A DNA stretch of 64,000 nucleotides from Acidimicrobiales bacterium. Lineage in GTDB: Bacteria; Actinomycetota; Acidimicrobiia; Acidimicrobiales; Bog-793. The stretch spans positions 20,851 through 84,850 of the forward strand of contig DATLTN010000003.1 in the NCBI GenBank assembly GCA_035533595.1. Direction: 5' to 3'. This document shows, one piece after another, positions 15,821 to 24,230 of this stretch. Made by a program: the position numbers and the translations under genes. The notes beneath the pieces were generated by a model that did no database searches, was not told the origin of the DNA, and saw nothing but the letters and a program-made list of their open reading frames with translations. Within the stretch, counting starts at the first letter, position 1. Every line of letters starts with the position of its first letter.

Positions 15821-16459
15821 TCAGCGACCGGGCGCCGCGCCACTCTCCGCGAGCGGGGCGAGCCAGGTCGCGACGTAGCGGGCCTCGCGCTCTTTCCATT
15901 CCGGCGCGGTGATCGCGTAGCGGACGTGATCCTCCCAGGTGCCGTCGATCTCCAGGTAACCGACCGCGATCCCCTCGCCGCGCAGCCACAGCTTGCGGGC
16001 GACGGCGCGGCTCGCGGCGTTGCGCGGCACGATCGAGATCTGCACCCGGTGGAGGCCGAGCTGCTCGAAACAGAAGCGGAGGAGCACGACGCAGGCCTCG
16101 GGGACGTACCCCCTCCCCGCCTGCGCCTCGTCGATCCAGTAGCCGATGTAGCCGCTCTGGAAGGCACCGCGCTGCACCGAGGAGAGGTTGATCTCCCCGG
16201 CGAACTGTCCGTCGACGAAGATGCCGAAGCCGAAACCGGTGCCGAGCTGTCGCTCGCGGTCGCGCATCGCGCAGCGGGCCGAGAAGGTCGAGCGGTCCTC
16301 GACCGGATAGGGCGCACCCGCCGGGCGGGGCTCCCACTTCACGAGCCACTCGCGGCAGCGGGTCCGGACCTCCTGCCACTGTGGGTAGTCCTCGGCGCGC
16401 AGCGGCCGCAGCACGACCCGCCGCCCCACCAGCTCGCTCGAAGCCTCGAAGAAGGTCAC
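15821..16459 (-). CDS. GNAT N-acetyltransferase, RimJ/RimL type
   Basis: A 212-residue protein. LVGRRVVLRPLRAEDYPQW opens the RimJ/RimL-like GNAT fold, and FGIFVDGQFAGEINLSSV, then YWIDEAQAGRGYVPEA (acetyl-CoA pyrophosphate loop) and HRVQISIVPRNAASRAVARK follow in the usual order. It could acetylate ribosomal protein N-termini or a small amine; the substrate is not evident. GTG at 16459 is chosen for GGAGGGG 7 nt upstream; another GTG at 16510 would add 17 unlike residues. It is convergent with the NlpC/P60 gene, 12 bp away. Confidence 0.88.
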   Translation of the reverse strand: MTFFEASSELVGRRVVLRPLRAEDYPQWQEVRTRCREWLVKWEPRPAGAPYPVEDRSTFSARCAMRDRERQLGTGFGFGIFVDGQFAGEINLSSVQRGAFQSGYIGYWIDEAQAGRGYVPEACVVLLRFCFEQLGLHRVQISIVPRNAASRAVARKLWLRGEGIAVGYLEIDGTWEDHVRYAITAPEWKEREARYVATWLAPLAESGAAPGR

Positions 16460-16593
16460 CGGGCGCCCCTCCCCGCCGGGGGGCTGCCGGTGTCCGCTGT
16501 GCTGCTCCACGGTCCCATGGTGGCAGATCCGCCGCCTACACTCCGTGGGCGGCTTGCGTCGGGCACGGACGCTCGCGTGAGGCTCCGAGGACG

Positions 16594-19188
16594 ATGACCG
16601 AACCCACCCGACCGCTCGCCGACGGCCAGCTTGCCGAGGCCGACCTGGCGGCCGGCCTCGAGTCGGTACCCGAGCCCGCCACCACCCTCTGGCTGGTGCA
16701 CGGCGTCCCGCAACCCCCCGAGGCGGCCGTCCTCCCCCGGAGGCTGCTCGCCGAGGTCCGGCGCCTCACCGCCGAGCTCTCCCTCGACGGCCGGCCGCTC
16801 TCGACCGAGGCCCTTTCGTCGCTGCCGGCGGCACGGCGGGCGGTCCTCGAAGAGTGCTTCGCCGACGAGCTCGCCCGCGGTGCCAGCCTGTGCGTCGGGG
16901 ACGACCTCGCCCTCACGCTGCTCGCCCTGTGGCGGGGCCTCGCCGGACCGGGGCTGCGGGTGCTCGTCGGTGTCTGCCCGCTCCCGACGCCCCCCCGGGC
17001 CCGCTCGGAGCGCCCCGAGGTCGCCCTCGCCCACGAAGAGCAGGCGTTGCGGGCGCTGCTCCTCGAGGGGGCAGGGAGCGACGTCGAGATCCTCGCCCTC
17101 GACCCTGCGCCAGGCGCAGCGGACTGGGAGGCCTTCCCTCCCGAGCTCCTCGCCCTGCACGCGCTCGTGCGCGGCCTCGCCGGACGCCACCGCGACTTCG
17201 CCCCGCCCACCCCTGGCCCCGAGAGCCACTCGGGAGCCGCCCTGCTCGCACTGAGCGCCGATCTCACGCAGGCGGCGACGGCGATCGACTACCTCGCCAG
17301 CCGTCTCGAGCCGGTGCTGCGCACCGAGGTCGAACGGACACCGCTGCGCGGCCCCGGGGTCGAGGGGGGGCGCGAGGAAGAGATCGTCGAACCGACCGAG
17401 GACAGCCGCTACCCCCTCGACGCGGGCCAGGACCGCGCCGCCTACCACCGCTGGCTCGCGGCCCGCCGCGAGCCCGCCGTGCTCGGCGGCGGCCCGCCCG
17501 GGCGCCACCGCGCCGCCACCCGCGCGCCGCGCGGCGCACCCCTCGTGAGCTTCCTCGTCCCGGTCTTCCGGACCGAGCCCCGCTGGGTCCTCGAGCGGTG
17601 CGTGGCCTCGGTGCTGGCACAGCGCCACGCCGGGTGGGAGCTGTGCCTCGTCGACGACGGTTCGGGCGATCCCGAGCTCACCGCCTACCTCGAGTCGCTG
17701 CCGAGGCTCGACCGTCGGGTGAAGGTCGGCGCCCTCGCCACCTCATCGGGGATCTCCGCGGCGACCAACGCGGCCCTCGCCCTCGCGAGCGGACGCTTCA
17801 TCGGCTTCCTCGACCACGACGACGAGCTCTCGCCCGACGCGGTGGCGAGGGTCGCCGCTGCCCTCGAGACGGAGCCCGAGGCGGACCTCCTCTACTCCGA
17901 CGAGGACAAGATCGACGAGCTCGGCGGGCGCTTCGACCCCTTCTTCAAGCCCGCCTGGTCGCCCGACCTCCTCCTCAGCTACGCCTACACCTGCCACCTG
18001 AGCGTGCTGCGACGCGGCCTGCTCGACGAGCTCGGCGGGCTGCGCTCGGCGTTCGACGGAAGTCAGGACTACGACCTCGCGCTGCGGACGAGCGAGCGGG
18101 CGCGCCGGATCGTCCACCTCCCGGAGATCCTCTACCACTGGCGGAGCCTGCCGAGCTCGGCGGCGAGCGGTGCCACCGCGAAGCCGTGGGCCTACGAGGC
18201 GGGGCGGCTCGCGATCGCCGACGCGATGGAGCGCCGCGGCGAGCCCTCCGAGGTCACCGAGCACCCCGACTTCCCCGGCCGCTACCACGTCCGCCGCCGC
18301 GTGCAGGGCCGCCCCCTCGTCTCGGCGATCATCCCCTTCCGCGACGAGCCGGGGTTGCTCGCGACCTGCGCCGAGTCGCTGCGCGAGGCGCCCGGCTACG
18401 ACCGCCTCGAGCTCGTGCTGGTGGACAACGGGAGCGAGCTGCCCGAGACCGAGGCGCTGCTCGCCGAGCTCGGCCGCCAGCCCGACGTGCGGATCGTGCG
18501 CGACCCCGGACCCTTCAACTGGGCGGCGATCAACAACGCGGCAGCCCGCGAGGCGAGCGGCAACCTGCTCCTGTTCATGAACAACGACATGGAGGCGCGC
18601 GTGCCGGGGTGGCTCGACGCCCTCGTCGGTCATGCGCTGCGCCCCGAGATCGGAGCTGTCGGCGCCCGCCTCGTCTACCCCGACGGCGCGATCCAGCACG
18701 CGGGGGTGGTGATCGGCCTCGGCGGGATCGCCGGACACGTGCTGCGCGGCCTGCCGGGCGCCCTCCCCGGCTACGCCTCGATGGCGATCTCCACCCGCAA
18801 CTGCTCGGTCGTGACCGGCGCCTGCATGATGGTGCGGCGGGAGGTCTTCGAGGCCGTGGGCGGCTTCGACGAGGAGCTCCCCGTCGCCTTCAACGACGTC
18901 GACTTCTGCCTGAAGCTGCGCGCCGCCGGGTACCTCGTCGTCTACACGCCCCTCGCCGAGCTCATCCACCACGAGTCCCGCAGCCGCGGCCACACCGACG
19001 ACCTCGCCGAGAACCAGCGCATCCGCGAGCGCTGGGGGGAGGCGCTCGTCGCCGGGGACCCCTACCTGAATCCCCACCTCTCCCACTGGCGCTACTGGTG
19101 CCCCCTCTCGTCCGCACAGGAGGACTACCGATGGAAGGTCTACCTGGAGACCCCGCCGCAGCCGCTCGACTCGTTGACGAGCACGTGA
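16594..19188 (+). CDS. Large protein with two GT2 glycosyltransferase domains
   Basis: 864 residues. About 1-310 is an unrecognised N-terminal region. GT-A domain 1 spans about 317-540, with VDDGSGD (UDP-binding) near 353 and DHDDE, the DxD-like metal site, near 408. GT-A domain 2 spans about 575-810, with VDNGSE near 609 and NNDMEA near 661, plus VTGACMMVRREVF and FNDVDFCLKLR, typical of O-antigen/rhamnan-type GT2 enzymes. No membrane segment is evident. It probably adds sugars alternately to a surface polysaccharide. It heads a three-gene set with the two downstream genes. A possible -10 TACACT lies 52 nt upstream. Confidence 0.88.
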   Translation: MTEPTRPLADGQLAEADLAAGLESVPEPATTLWLVHGVPQPPEAAVLPRRLLAEVRRLTAELSLDGRPLSTEALSSLPAARRAVLEECFADELARGASLCVGDDLALTLLALWRGLAGPGLRVLVGVCPLPTPPRARSERPEVALAHEEQALRALLLEGAGSDVEILALDPAPGAADWEAFPPELLALHALVRGLAGRHRDFAPPTPGPESHSGAALLALSADLTQAATAIDYLASRLEPVLRTEVERTPLRGPGVEGGREEEIVEPTEDSRYPLDAGQDRAAYHRWLAARREPAVLGGGPPGRHRAATRAPRGAPLVSFLVPVFRTEPRWVLERCVASVLAQRHAGWELCLVDDGSGDPELTAYLESLPRLDRRVKVGALATSSGISAATNAALALASGRFIGFLDHDDELSPDAVARVAAALETEPEADLLYSDEDKIDELGGRFDPFFKPAWSPDLLLSYAYTCHLSVLRRGLLDELGGLRSAFDGSQDYDLALRTSERARRIVHLPEILYHWRSLPSSAASGATAKPWAYEAGRLAIADAMERRGEPSEVTEHPDFPGRYHVRRRVQGRPLVSAIIPFRDEPGLLATCAESLREAPGYDRLELVLVDNGSELPETEALLAELGRQPDVRIVRDPGPFNWAAINNAAAREASGNLLLFMNNDMEARVPGWLDALVGHALRPEIGAVGARLVYPDGAIQHAGVVIGLGGIAGHVLRGLPGALPGYASMAISTRNCSVVTGACMMVRREVFEAVGGFDEELPVAFNDVDFCLKLRAAGYLVVYTPLAELIHHESRSRGHTDDLAENQRIRERWGEALVAGDPYLNPHLSHWRYWCPLSSAQEDYRWKVYLETPPQPLDSLTST

Positions 19189-19604
19189 GGGCGGTGGCCG
19201 AGGCGAACGGCAGCCACCCCAGCCGCTGGATGCCCGAGGCGAGCCTCGACGAGCTCGTCGCCGGCTACGACCGTCACCCGATCCACGTCCACCCCGCGAT
19301 CCACCACCTCCACCACCGCTGGGACATGGGCCACGCGCTGCGCCTCGAGGGGAGCGGCAAGAGCCCGAAGGCGCTGCTGCGGCGGCTGCTGGCGCGCCTC
19401 ATCAGCGCCGCGCTCGACCGCTACTTCACCGAGGAGCAGGAGTACCGGGCGGCCGTCGCCCAGTCCGTCGACGCCGTCGCCTACCGCGTCGACGAGATCG
19501 CCGCCTCCGACGAGCGGGCGATCGTCGAGATCGTCCGCCGCGACCTTCTCGACCTCGCGCGCTACGTGGACGAACGCATCGACGAGCGACTCGCCGACCG
19601 CTGA
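19185..19604 (+). CDS. Small His-rich protein of unknown function in glycan cluster
   Basis: 139 residues. The notable segment is DRHPIHVHPAIHHLHHRWDM (about 26-45), with seven His in 20 residues, followed by a predicted long helix (KSPKALLRRLLARLISAALDRYF and onward, amphipathic, charged to the end). No family is recognised with certainty; similar small helical proteins do sit in actinobacterial polysaccharide clusters. The GTG at 19185 overlaps the GT2 stop (GTGA), so it is coupled; an ATG at 19131 inside the GT2 gene is an alternative start. Confidence 0.65.
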   Translation: MRAVAEANGSHPSRWMPEASLDELVAGYDRHPIHVHPAIHHLHHRWDMGHALRLEGSGKSPKALLRRLLARLISAALDRYFTEEQEYRAAVAQSVDAVAYRVDEIAASDERAIVEIVRRDLLDLARYVDERIDERLADR

Positions 19605-19606
19605 GG

Positions 19607-20800
19607 ATGGCCACGCCGAGGGTCGCCCTCGTCACCGAGCACTGGGGGGCCGCCCCTTCGGAGGCGGTGACCGTCACGCGGCTCCTGGCCGGGGCGCTCG
19701 CGCGCTCGGCGAGCGTCGAGGTCGTGCACCTCACCCACGCGCCCCGTCGGCCGGCGGGGGGTCGCGACAGCGTCTTCGGCCTCCACGAGCTCCCCGTCAC
19801 CTCCGAGCGGCACCTCCACGAGGCGCTCGTGCGCACCGCGCTGGCGCGCGCCGGGCGGCCGCTCTCGCCGGCCCTCGAGGCGGTCGCCGCCCCCTTCGCT
19901 ACGGTCGAGGGCCTCGCCGGCACGCTCGCCGCGATCGCGCCGGACGCGATCGTCCTCACCGGCCACGAAGCCCCGCTCGACCCGGCCGACCTCGAGGCCA
20001 CCGGAGTGCCGCTCACTTTCGTGCCGATCCTCGGCGATCTCGGCCGGATCGGCGAGCAGCGGATCGCCCGCCTCGTCGACGGCGCCAGCAGGGTGCTGTC
20101 GGTCAACCCCGCCGAGGAGGAGGCGCTGCGCGCCCGCTACCCGGCGCGCTCGGGGGCGATCGTGCCCCTCGAGCTCGCGCTGCCGCTCAACCGCGCCGCC
20201 ACCGGCCACATGCTCTTCGGGGTCCACTGGTTCGGCCGCTACGTGCTGCTCATCCGCTCCTTCCCCCCCGGTGGCCACCGCTACGCCCGCTCGGTCACCC
20301 GCGAGCTGCTCTCCTCGCTCCTCGGGGTCTCGGTCGCGGAGGTCGACGGCGAGCGCTTCACGATCTCGGACCGCGACAACGCCGTCGATCTCCCCGTCAA
20401 CCCGACGCGCGTCAACCTCTGGCGGCTGATGGCGCACGCCGCGGTGACGATCGACGCCCGCCCGGCCGGCCCCTTCGGCCAGGAGGCGATCGAGTCCCTC
20501 CTCCTCGGCACCCCCGTCGTCGTCCCCGCCGGCTCGGCGGCGCACGCCGTCGCCCGCGCCTCGGGGGGCGGCCTCTCCTACGTCGAGCCGGGCGACCTCG
20601 TCGACGCGGCGCGCTCGCTGCTGCGGCCGGGAGCCGGCGAGGAGGCCGGTGCCGCCGGCCGTTCCTGGGCGGAGACGACGCACGGCGACGCCGAGCGCTT
20701 CGTCACCCACCTCGCCGGGGTCGTCCTCGGCGGGGGGCGTCAGGCGGTCGCGGCGAGCAGCCCGGCGGCGATGCCGTCGAGGATGTCGGACTCGGAGTAA
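19607..20800 (+). CDS. GT4-like glycosyltransferase
   Basis: A 397-residue protein beginning PRVALVTEHWGAAPSEAVTVTRLLAGALA, a GT-B N-terminal domain start. The C-terminal half contains HAAVTIDARPAGPFGQEAIESLLLGTPVVVPAGSAAH and GGGLSYVEPGDLVDAARSLL, the GT4 donor-site layout (E-x7-like motif GQEAIESL). It probably extends the same glycan as the GT2 protein. The ATG at 19607 is preceded by CTGAGG, 2 nt after the upstream stop. Its last 61 bp overlap the end of the convergent Ppx-fusion gene. Confidence 0.78.
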   Translation: MATPRVALVTEHWGAAPSEAVTVTRLLAGALARSASVEVVHLTHAPRRPAGGRDSVFGLHELPVTSERHLHEALVRTALARAGRPLSPALEAVAAPFATVEGLAGTLAAIAPDAIVLTGHEAPLDPADLEATGVPLTFVPILGDLGRIGEQRIARLVDGASRVLSVNPAEEEALRARYPARSGAIVPLELALPLNRAATGHMLFGVHWFGRYVLLIRSFPPGGHRYARSVTRELLSSLLGVSVAEVDGERFTISDRDNAVDLPVNPTRVNLWRLMAHAAVTIDARPAGPFGQEAIESLLLGTPVVVPAGSAAHAVARASGGGLSYVEPGDLVDAARSLLRPGAGEEAGAAGRSWAETTHGDAERFVTHLAGVVLGGGRQAVAASSPAAMPSRMSDSE

Positions 20801-22668
20801 CGGGCCTCGTCGTGGCCGAGGACGGCCATGACCTCCCCGAAGATCAGCGCCCCCGCGGCGATCACGTCCGCCCGCCCCGCCTCGATCCCCGGGCGGGCGC
20901 GCCGCGCCGCGACCGGCTCTGCGAGGAGTGCGGTTGCGAGCTCCTCCACCTCGCGGCGGCTGATCAGTCGGTGGTGCAGCGCCGCCCGGTCGTACTCGGC
21001 GAGGCCGATCGCCAGCTGCACGAGGGTGGAGACCGTCCCCGCCACCCCGATGCAGCGGCGCGCCGTGCCGAGGGCGGGCGCTGCGACGAGGGCGGCGCCC
21101 GCCTCGTCCGCCACGAAGTGGCGGGCAGCGGCGACCTCCTCCCGGCCGGGAGGGTCGCTCGTGAAGAAGCGCTCCGTGACCCGCACGCAGCCGAGGTCGA
21201 GCGAGACGGCGACGGGGTGCTCGGGATCCTCCCCGGCGGCGACGAGCTCGGTCGAGCCGCCGCCGAGGTCGACCACGACGAAGGGGCCCTCCGCGGGGTC
21301 GAGCCCGGCGGTCGCCCCGGCGTAGGAGAGGCGCCCCTCCTCCTCGCCGGCGAGCAGCTCGGGGGCGCGGCCGAGGACCTCCGCGGCGGCGGCGAAGAAC
21401 TCCTCGGCGTTCGCCGCGTCGCGCGCCGCCGAGGTCGCGGCGGCGCGCTGCGCGACGACGCCGTGGTGGTCCATCAGCGCCCGGTAGGCACGCAGCGCCG
21501 CGAGCGTGCGCGCGATCGCCTCCTCGGAGAGGCGGCCCGTGCGGTCGACGCCCTCGCCGAGACGGGTGATCGTCATCTCGCGCTCGAGCGTCGTCCCGTC
21601 GGGGGCGACGATGAGCAGCCGCGTCGAGTTCGTCCCGCAGTCGATCGCCGCCACCGGCCCGGTGAGCTCGCCGCGAAGCTCGTCCGCGACCCAGCGGCCG
21701 ACGGGGTCCGCGCCCCCCGCCAGGTACCAGGCGAGGTGGGCGTGCAGGCACTTCACCCCGACGCGGGTGCCGCCGACGCCGCCGCTCGGACGCGGCCCGC
21801 GGTGCGCGGCGGGGATCGTCGCGTCGCGCGCCGCCGCGTGGCGGGCGTGCGCCGCCTCGACGAGCGCCGCGGGGACCGCCGCTGTCGCGCGCCGCACTCC
21901 CCCCGCCGCCTCGAGGCGCCCCACCGCCTCGGCCTCCCGCCGGCCGACGAGCCAGTAGCTGGTGGGCATCGGCGTGCCGTCGTCGAGGAAGGGGGCGTTC
22001 TCGATGACGATCGGTCGGCCGTCGGCGCCGCGCACCGCGACGCGGTAGGCGCCGGCAGGCTCGCGACCGAGGAGGGAGGCGATCAGCGCTCGCTCCTCGC
22101 CTCCCTCGGCGGTGGGCGTCGGCGGCGCCTCCTCGGCGGTGGGCGTCGGCGGCGCCTCCTCGACGGCGGCCAGCTCCTCGACGAGCTCCGGGCGGGCGCC
22201 GAGGAGCAGCGCCGGGTCGCCTTCGAGCGGCGCGAGCGCCCAGATCTCCGCTGCCAGGCGGACGAGCCCGGAGCGGCCGGCGGCGCTCGTCGCGACGACG
22301 ACGGGGTGCGCCCGCTCCGACAGCAGCGCGCGCCAGGCCGACGCCTCGGTCTCCGGCGCGGCGGCGCGCCCCGGCGGGACGGGGAGCGCGACCGTGAGCG
22401 CGTCATGGCCCTCGCGCTGTGCCCAGTCGATCGCGACGCGCAGCGCCGCCGCGGCGCCGCCGTGCGAGTGGTCGACGAGGACGGTCGCTGACTCCGGCAG
22501 GCCCACCGCCTCGCTCTCCTCCGCGACGAGCACGATCAGCTCGTCGTAGCCGGCAGCCGCGGCGCTCGCCGCGACCGCCGCGACGCTCGCCGATCCGGGT
22601 CGCCCACCACCGCCGCGCGACCGCTCGGGGCTCCGCCCGGGACCAAGGACGACCGCTGCCACGCTCAT
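20740..22668 (-). CDS. Three-part fusion: MobA-like / DUF501 / Ppx-GppA phosphatase
   Basis: 642 residues. About 1-165 resembles an NTP-transferase (MobA/CofC) fold (VAAVVLGPGRSPERS, then ASVAAVAASAAAAGYDELIVLV), but the usual LAGGxSxRxGxxK signature is degenerate. A Pro/Thr repeat linker (about 172-190) follows. DUF501 spans about 190-335 (IASLLGREPAGAYRVAVR, PMPTSYWLVG, VKCLHAHLAWYLAGG). Ppx/GppA spans about 340-642 (AIDCGTNSTRLLIV near 340, VDLGGGSTELV near 472, GVAGTVSTL) and is expected to hydrolyse polyphosphate or pppGpp. In mycobacteria DUF501 and ppx are separate adjacent genes after eno and ftsB. The start codon is ATG at 22668. Confidence 0.85.
   Translation of the reverse strand: MSVAAVVLGPGRSPERSRGGGGRPGSASVAAVAASAAAAGYDELIVLVAEESEAVGLPESATVLVDHSHGGAAAALRVAIDWAQREGHDALTVALPVPPGRAAAPETEASAWRALLSERAHPVVVATSAAGRSGLVRLAAEIWALAPLEGDPALLLGARPELVEELAAVEEAPPTPTAEEAPPTPTAEGGEERALIASLLGREPAGAYRVAVRGADGRPIVIENAPFLDDGTPMPTSYWLVGRREAEAVGRLEAAGGVRRATAAVPAALVEAAHARHAAARDATIPAAHRGPRPSGGVGGTRVGVKCLHAHLAWYLAGGADPVGRWVADELRGELTGPVAAIDCGTNSTRLLIVAPDGTTLEREMTITRLGEGVDRTGRLSEEAIARTLAALRAYRALMDHHGVVAQRAAATSAARDAANAEEFFAAAAEVLGRAPELLAGEEEGRLSYAGATAGLDPAEGPFVVVDLGGGSTELVAAGEDPEHPVAVSLDLGCVRVTERFFTSDPPGREEVAAARHFVADEAGAALVAAPALGTARRCIGVAGTVSTLVQLAIGLAEYDRAALHHRLISRREVEELATALLAEPVAARRARPGIEAGRADVIAAGALIFGEVMAVLGHDEARYSESDILDGIAAGLLAATA
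22105..22158. repeat. 27-bp perfect tandem duplication inside the fusion gene linker
   Basis: Two identical 27-bp units (22105-22131 and 22132-22158) encode repeated EEAPPTPTA in the linker between the MobA-like and DUF501 parts. The repeat is in frame, so changing the copy number would only lengthen or shorten the linker. Confidence 0.9.
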
Positions 22669-22708
22669 CGGCGCAGCGTATCGGGCGCCCCCGCGGCCGC
22701 CGTGCCCT

Positions 22709-22737
22709 TTGCCACGCCCCGACCGGGCTGGTTAGCG
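22709..22737 (+). promoter_or_regulatory. Candidate promoter of the Rpf-like gene
   Basis: TTGCCA (22709-22714), a 17-nt spacer and TTAGCG (22732-22737) lie 10 nt before the GTG at 22747, predicting a leader of only a few nucleotides. The diverging fusion gene starts at 22668, so this 78-bp spacer must serve both directions. Confidence 0.5.
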
Positions 22738-22746
22738 TTTCGCCCC

Positions 22747-23778
22747 GTGACCGCCTCCGGGGCCGGTCGACTCGTTCGACCCATCGCTGTCGCGGCCGCG
22801 TTCGCCGCTCTCAGCCCGCTCGTCGCCGGGCCAGCCGGCCGCGCCACCACCGTCACCTCGCTCTCGGCGCGCGCCGACGCGATCGCCGCCAGCGTCGAAG
22901 CCGACCAGGGCCGCCTCGCCGTCGTCGGCGAGCGCTACGTCGTCGAGTCGGCCGCCCTCACAGCGGCGCGCGGGCGCGAGGCGACGGCGCGTGCCGGGGT
23001 CGCGGCCGACTCCGCGCACATCGCCGCGGACCGCGCCTCGCTCAGGGCCTCGGCGATCACCGCCTACGTCGAGGCCGGCTCCGCCTCCACCCTCGCCCTC
23101 TACCTGAGCGCGGGGACCGAGGTGGCCTCGACGGGCAGCGCCTATCTCAACGCCGCGAGCGGCGAGCTGCAGGGGCGCATCGCCTCCCTCGACGGCGACG
23201 AGCACCGTCTCGACGTCCTCGACGCGACCGCGCGCGCGGAGGCGGCGAACATCAGCGCGGCCCTCAGCCAGCTCGGGAGCGACCGACAGTCGGCGCTCAC
23301 CGAACTCGGCGCCGAGCGCCAGGCCCTCTCCTCGGCCCGCGGCCAGCTGGCGGCGCTCGTCGCGGCGCGGGCCGCGGTGGCAGCCCGGCGCGAAGAGGCG
23401 CGGGCGGCGGCGGCGGCTCAGGCTGCGGCGGCCGCGAATGCTGCGGCGGCGACGAACGCTGCGGCAGCTGCGGCGAGCGCCGGGCCCCCCTCGCTCGCGG
23501 CGGTGACCGCCGCCGCGCCCTCGACGCCCGCCCCCGGCTCGGTCGCCTCTGCCTTCGCCGGGATCCGCAACTGCGAGTCGAGCGGCGACTACGGACTGAA
23601 CACCGGGAACGGCTACTACGGCGCCTACCAGTTCAGCGCCAGCACCTGGGCGGGCCTCGGAGGCTCGGGGCTGCCGTCGAGCGCCGCGCCGAGCGCCCAG
23701 GACGCCGCCGCCTACCGCCTCTACCAGCAGGACGGCTTCGCGGCCTGGCCGGAGTGCGCGGCCATCCTCGGCCTCTAG
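22747..23778 (+). CDS. Secreted Rpf-like (transglycosylase-fold) protein with coiled-coil N-domain
   Basis: 343 residues. A signal peptide (about 1-33), an Ala-rich coiled coil (about 35-235, PcsB-like) and an Ala/Pro linker precede a C-terminal resuscitation-promoting-factor/lysozyme-like domain (about 265-340). That domain reads FAGIRNCESSGDY, with the catalytic Glu near 275, then NGYYGAYQFSASTWAGLGG and QDGFAAWPECA. It probably cleaves peptidoglycan glycan strands. A lytic transglycosylase gene (lpqU) occupies the comparable place in mycobacteria. It starts with GTG. The stop is 2 bp from the convergent unknown gene at 23781. Confidence 0.88.
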   Translation: MTASGAGRLVRPIAVAAAFAALSPLVAGPAGRATTVTSLSARADAIAASVEADQGRLAVVGERYVVESAALTAARGREATARAGVAADSAHIAADRASLRASAITAYVEAGSASTLALYLSAGTEVASTGSAYLNAASGELQGRIASLDGDEHRLDVLDATARAEAANISAALSQLGSDRQSALTELGAERQALSSARGQLAALVAARAAVAARREEARAAAAAQAAAAANAAAATNAAAAAASAGPPSLAAVTAAAPSTPAPGSVASAFAGIRNCESSGDYGLNTGNGYYGAYQFSASTWAGLGGSGLPSSAAPSAQDAAAYRLYQQDGFAAWPECAAILGL

Positions 23779-23780
23779 CG

Positions 23781-24230
23781 CTACGCGCCGAGCAGCCGTT
23801 CGAGGGCGAGGCGCGCCCGCTCGTTCTCGGTCGCGAACTTGCTGAGGGCGCTCGCGAAGGCAGCGCTCCACTCGTCCAGGCTGACCTCGCGGTGGCTGAT
23901 CGCCACGCCGCGCACGCTCTTGGTGAGCGAGGCGACGAGGCGCCCACTGCGCCGTTCGAGCTCGAGGCGATCGTCGCCGAAGGCGACGCGGATCGCCCGC
24001 ACCTCACCGGAGCGGCCGGCGACGCGGTCGCCCATCGAGCGCTGGCGGTCGATGGTGAGCACCCCCTCGGGGAGGGTCTCGCCGAGGGAGGTGACGAGCA
24101 CCCGCTCGTAGGTGGCGAGGTCGGCGAGGTCGGCGCGCAGCGCGGCGGCGAGCATCTGCACCTGCTCGGCGCGCCCCTCCTCGGCGAGGTCGGCGGGCTC
24201 GAGCTCGCCGCCCGGTCCCTCGCTGCTCAC
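23781..24230 (-). CDS. Small conserved unknown partner of the YbjQ genes
   Basis: A 149-residue soluble protein, no family recognised. The N-terminus is acidic; EQVQMLAAALRADLADLATYERVLVTSL predicts a helix, then GVLTIDRQRSMGDRVAGRSGEVRAIRVAFGDDRLEL suggests a beta-rich core, and a C-terminal helix follows (DEWSAAFASALSKFATENERARLALERLL). The GTG at 24230 overlaps the stop of the YbjQ gene (GTGA), so it is translated together with it. That coupling implies a shared function, perhaps binding or presenting the YbjQ protein; this is inference. Confidence 0.65.
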   Translation of the reverse strand: MSSEGPGGELEPADLAEEGRAEQVQMLAAALRADLADLATYERVLVTSLGETLPEGVLTIDRQRSMGDRVAGRSGEVRAIRVAFGDDRLELERRSGRLVASLTKSVRGVAISHREVSLDEWSAAFASALSKFATENERARLALERLLGA

